Assembly (NCBI GenBank): GCA_050330195.1
Contig: JBHJOB010000043.1
Location: 1-64,000, forward strand
Length of the DNA stretch: 64,000 nt
Source of the DNA: JAHQVI01 sp050330195
GTDB taxonomy: Bacteria > Pseudomonadota > Alphaproteobacteria > Rhizobiales > Rhodomicrobiaceae
Direction: 5' to 3'
A program made the position numbers and the translations under genes. Each line of letters starts with the position of its first letter. Position 1 is the first letter of the stretch. The notes under the pieces were generated by a model, which worked only from the letters and a program-made list of their open reading frames with translations, was not told the DNA's origin and made no database searches. Shown here one piece after another: positions 62,684 through 64,000 of this stretch.

Positions 62684-63460
62684 TTACCGGAGCGCTGCGC
62701 GCGCCCGCTCTCCGCAAAAATAGTCCTCAACCCACGGATGGGCCGGATTTTCCGCCAGATCCTGCGGCGTTCCCGTCCGCACGACCTTCTGCTCGGCGAG
62801 GACGGCGACACGGTCGCAGATCGCGAAGATGCTGTCGAGATCATGCGTCACCATGTAGACCGTCAGCCCGAGCGTCTGCTGCAAGCGCCGTATAAGCTGG
62901 TCGAAGGCCGCCGCGCTGATCGGGTCGAGGCCGGATGTCGGCTCGTCGAGGAACACGATCTCCGGATCGAGCGCAAGCGCCCGCGCGAGCCCGGCCCGCT
63001 TTCTCATGCCGCCGGACAGCTCCGACGGGTGCTTGTGGGCCGCGTCGGGATCAAGCCCGACCATGGCCAGCTTCATGAACGCCAGCTCATCCATGGCCGA
63101 TTTCGGCAGCTTGAGCTGTTCGCGCATCGGCGCCTGAATGTTCTGCAGGACCGTCAGCGACGAGAACAGCGCCCCGTCCTGAAACAGCACGCCCCAGCGC
63201 CGTTCCACCGCCAGCCGCCGCCGCATGTCGAGCGCGGTCATGTCGTGGCCGAAAACCTCGATGCTGCCCTGATCGACCGGCACGAGGCCCGTAATGCAGC
63301 GCAGCAGCACCGATTTGCCCATGCCCGAGGCCCCGGCGATGCCCAGCACCTCGCCGCGATAAACGTCGAGATCGAGATCGTCGAAAATGAGCTGCCGCCC
63401 GAAGCGCTTGGTGAGATCGCGCACGCGGATGATGATGTCGCCCTGCCTGTAGCGTTCCAT
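62684..63460 (-). CDS. mlaF: MlaF-type ABC ATPase for lipid transport
   Basis: 258 residues: Walker A GASGMGKSVLLRCITGL, signature LSGGMRKRAGLARAL, Walker B IVFLDEPTSGLDPISAAAFDQLI and switch VTHDLDSIFAICDRV. Together with the permease and MCE protein it powers phospholipid transport for outer-membrane asymmetry. The start is set at the ATG (63460) just past the mlaE stop; a TTG two codons upstream overlaps that stop. Confidence 0.93.
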   Translation of the reverse strand: MERYRQGDIIIRVRDLTKRFGRQLIFDDLDLDVYRGEVLGIAGASGMGKSVLLRCITGLVPVDQGSIEVFGHDMTALDMRRRLAVERRWGVLFQDGALFSSLTVLQNIQAPMREQLKLPKSAMDELAFMKLAMVGLDPDAAHKHPSELSGGMRKRAGLARALALDPEIVFLDEPTSGLDPISAAAFDQLIRRLQQTLGLTVYMVTHDLDSIFAICDRVAVLAEQKVVRTGTPQDLAENPAHPWVEDYFCGERARAALR

Positions 63461-63462
63461 GC

Positions 63463-64000
63463 TCAATATCCGCTTGCCGTGAGATAAATCGCGAACAGCG
63501 CGTCGAAGACGATGACAAGGAAGATCGCCTTCACCACCGACGTCGTCACATGCGCGCCGAGCGATTCCGCGCTGCCCTTGACGCTCATGCCCTCCAGACA
63601 GCCGACCAGACCTATGATCAGCGCGATGAACGGCGCCTTGACGAGCCCGACGAGAAAATGTCGCATGTTGATGGCGTCATGGAGGCGCTGCAGATAGACC
63701 TCCATGCCGATGTCGAGATAGAGCATCGACATCAGCGCGCCGCCGAAAAGGCACATCAGATCGCCGATGAAGACGAGAATCGGCAGCGAAACGATCAGCG
63801 CCGCGATACGCGGCAGCACCAGCGTTTCTATCGGGTCGATGCCGATGGTGCGCATGGCGTCGATCTCCTCGCGCATTTTCATCGAGCCGATCTCGGCCGT
63901 AAAGGCGGAGGCCGAGCGCCCGGCGACCATGATCGCGGTCAGGAGAACGCCCACCTCGCGCAGGGCGAGAATACCGAGCATGTCGATGGCGAACGGCTCC
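63463..64000 (-). CDS. mlaE: MlaE-type ABC transporter permease, 5' part outside the window
   Basis: 179 residues are visible. Family features are LREVGVLLTAIMVAGRSASAFTAEIGSMKMREEIDAMRTIGIDPIETLVLPRIAALIVSLPILVFIGDLMCLFGGALM, with several membrane segments, and the C-terminal GLVGCLEGMSVKGSAESLGAHVTTSVVKAIFLVI. The frame continues upstream beyond the window end; full length is usually about 260 or more. It heads the visible part of the Mla operon. Confidence 0.93.
   Translation of the reverse strand, partial: EPFAIDMLGILALREVGVLLTAIMVAGRSASAFTAEIGSMKMREEIDAMRTIGIDPIETLVLPRIAALIVSLPILVFIGDLMCLFGGALMSMLYLDIGMEVYLQRLHDAINMRHFLVGLVKAPFIALIIGLVGCLEGMSVKGSAESLGAHVTTSVVKAIFLVIVFDALFAIYLTASGY

Overview
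The window reads as a chromosomal segment of an alphaproteobacterium, most likely order Hyphomicrobiales (Rhizobiales). The strongest evidence is a circularly permuted two-piece tmRNA (minus strand, about 53190-53560) whose tag reads ANDNYAEARLAA. It is supported by the alphaproteobacterial SspB adaptor beside it, the 180-kDa-type NAD-glutamate dehydrogenase, HWE-type kinases, and dispersed palindromic repeats of the kind common in this group. The genus cannot be fixed from sequence alone. No rRNA, tRNA or CRISPR array was seen.

Layout. 0-3 kb: a decayed zone with the end of an IS3-family element, a frameshifted and IS-truncated Old Yellow Enzyme gene, a GlcG fragment abutting an SDR fragment, and a GntR regulator with one internal stop. 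3-6.5 kb: a compact operon of ECF sigma factor, anti-sigma factor, Bax-inhibitor-1 protein and DUF2076 protein, plus an EF-hand lipoprotein. 6.8-19.2 kb: a nitrate assimilation locus, nasT-nasS-nrtA-nrtB-nrtCD-nirB-nirD-nasA, with a sigma54-like promoter and an ANTAR-type leader and terminator before nrtA. 19.3-21.6 kb: SoxR diverging from an FMN reductase and an arylamine N-acetyltransferase carrying an extra N-terminal domain.

21.6-36.8 kb: an accessory region, mostly on the minus strand. Its core is a small biosynthetic cluster: SbnA- and SbnB-like enzymes for 2,3-diaminopropionate, a glycine-amidinotransferase-like enzyme, a Pls/PosA-type membrane NRPS (adenylation, carrier, membrane and left-handed beta-helix segments) and an Sfp-type phosphopantetheinyl transferase. 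Two beta-lactamase-fold hydrolases, an S41 peptidase and a secreted small protein surround it. This is the best candidate for an undescribed system; the predicted product is a diaminopropionate- or guanidinoalanine-containing peptide or homopolymer.

37-64 kb: mostly housekeeping and signalling genes. These are an APC permease, an exported methyltransferase-like protein, two large multidomain histidine kinases (one with a six-unit HAMP array), a universal stress protein with an FNR/FixK-like site, an exported haem peroxidase, a formamidase-like protein, a VOC protein, an RlaP-type nucleotidyltransferase, sspB next to ssrA, a UMF1-type transporter, NAD-glutamate dehydrogenase, a CDGSH protein and an Mla-type lipid transport operon cut by the window end.

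A dispersed repeat ending in CTAGAGCGARATCCGATAAA occurs four times. In three copies its TAG is the stop codon of the neighbouring gene.
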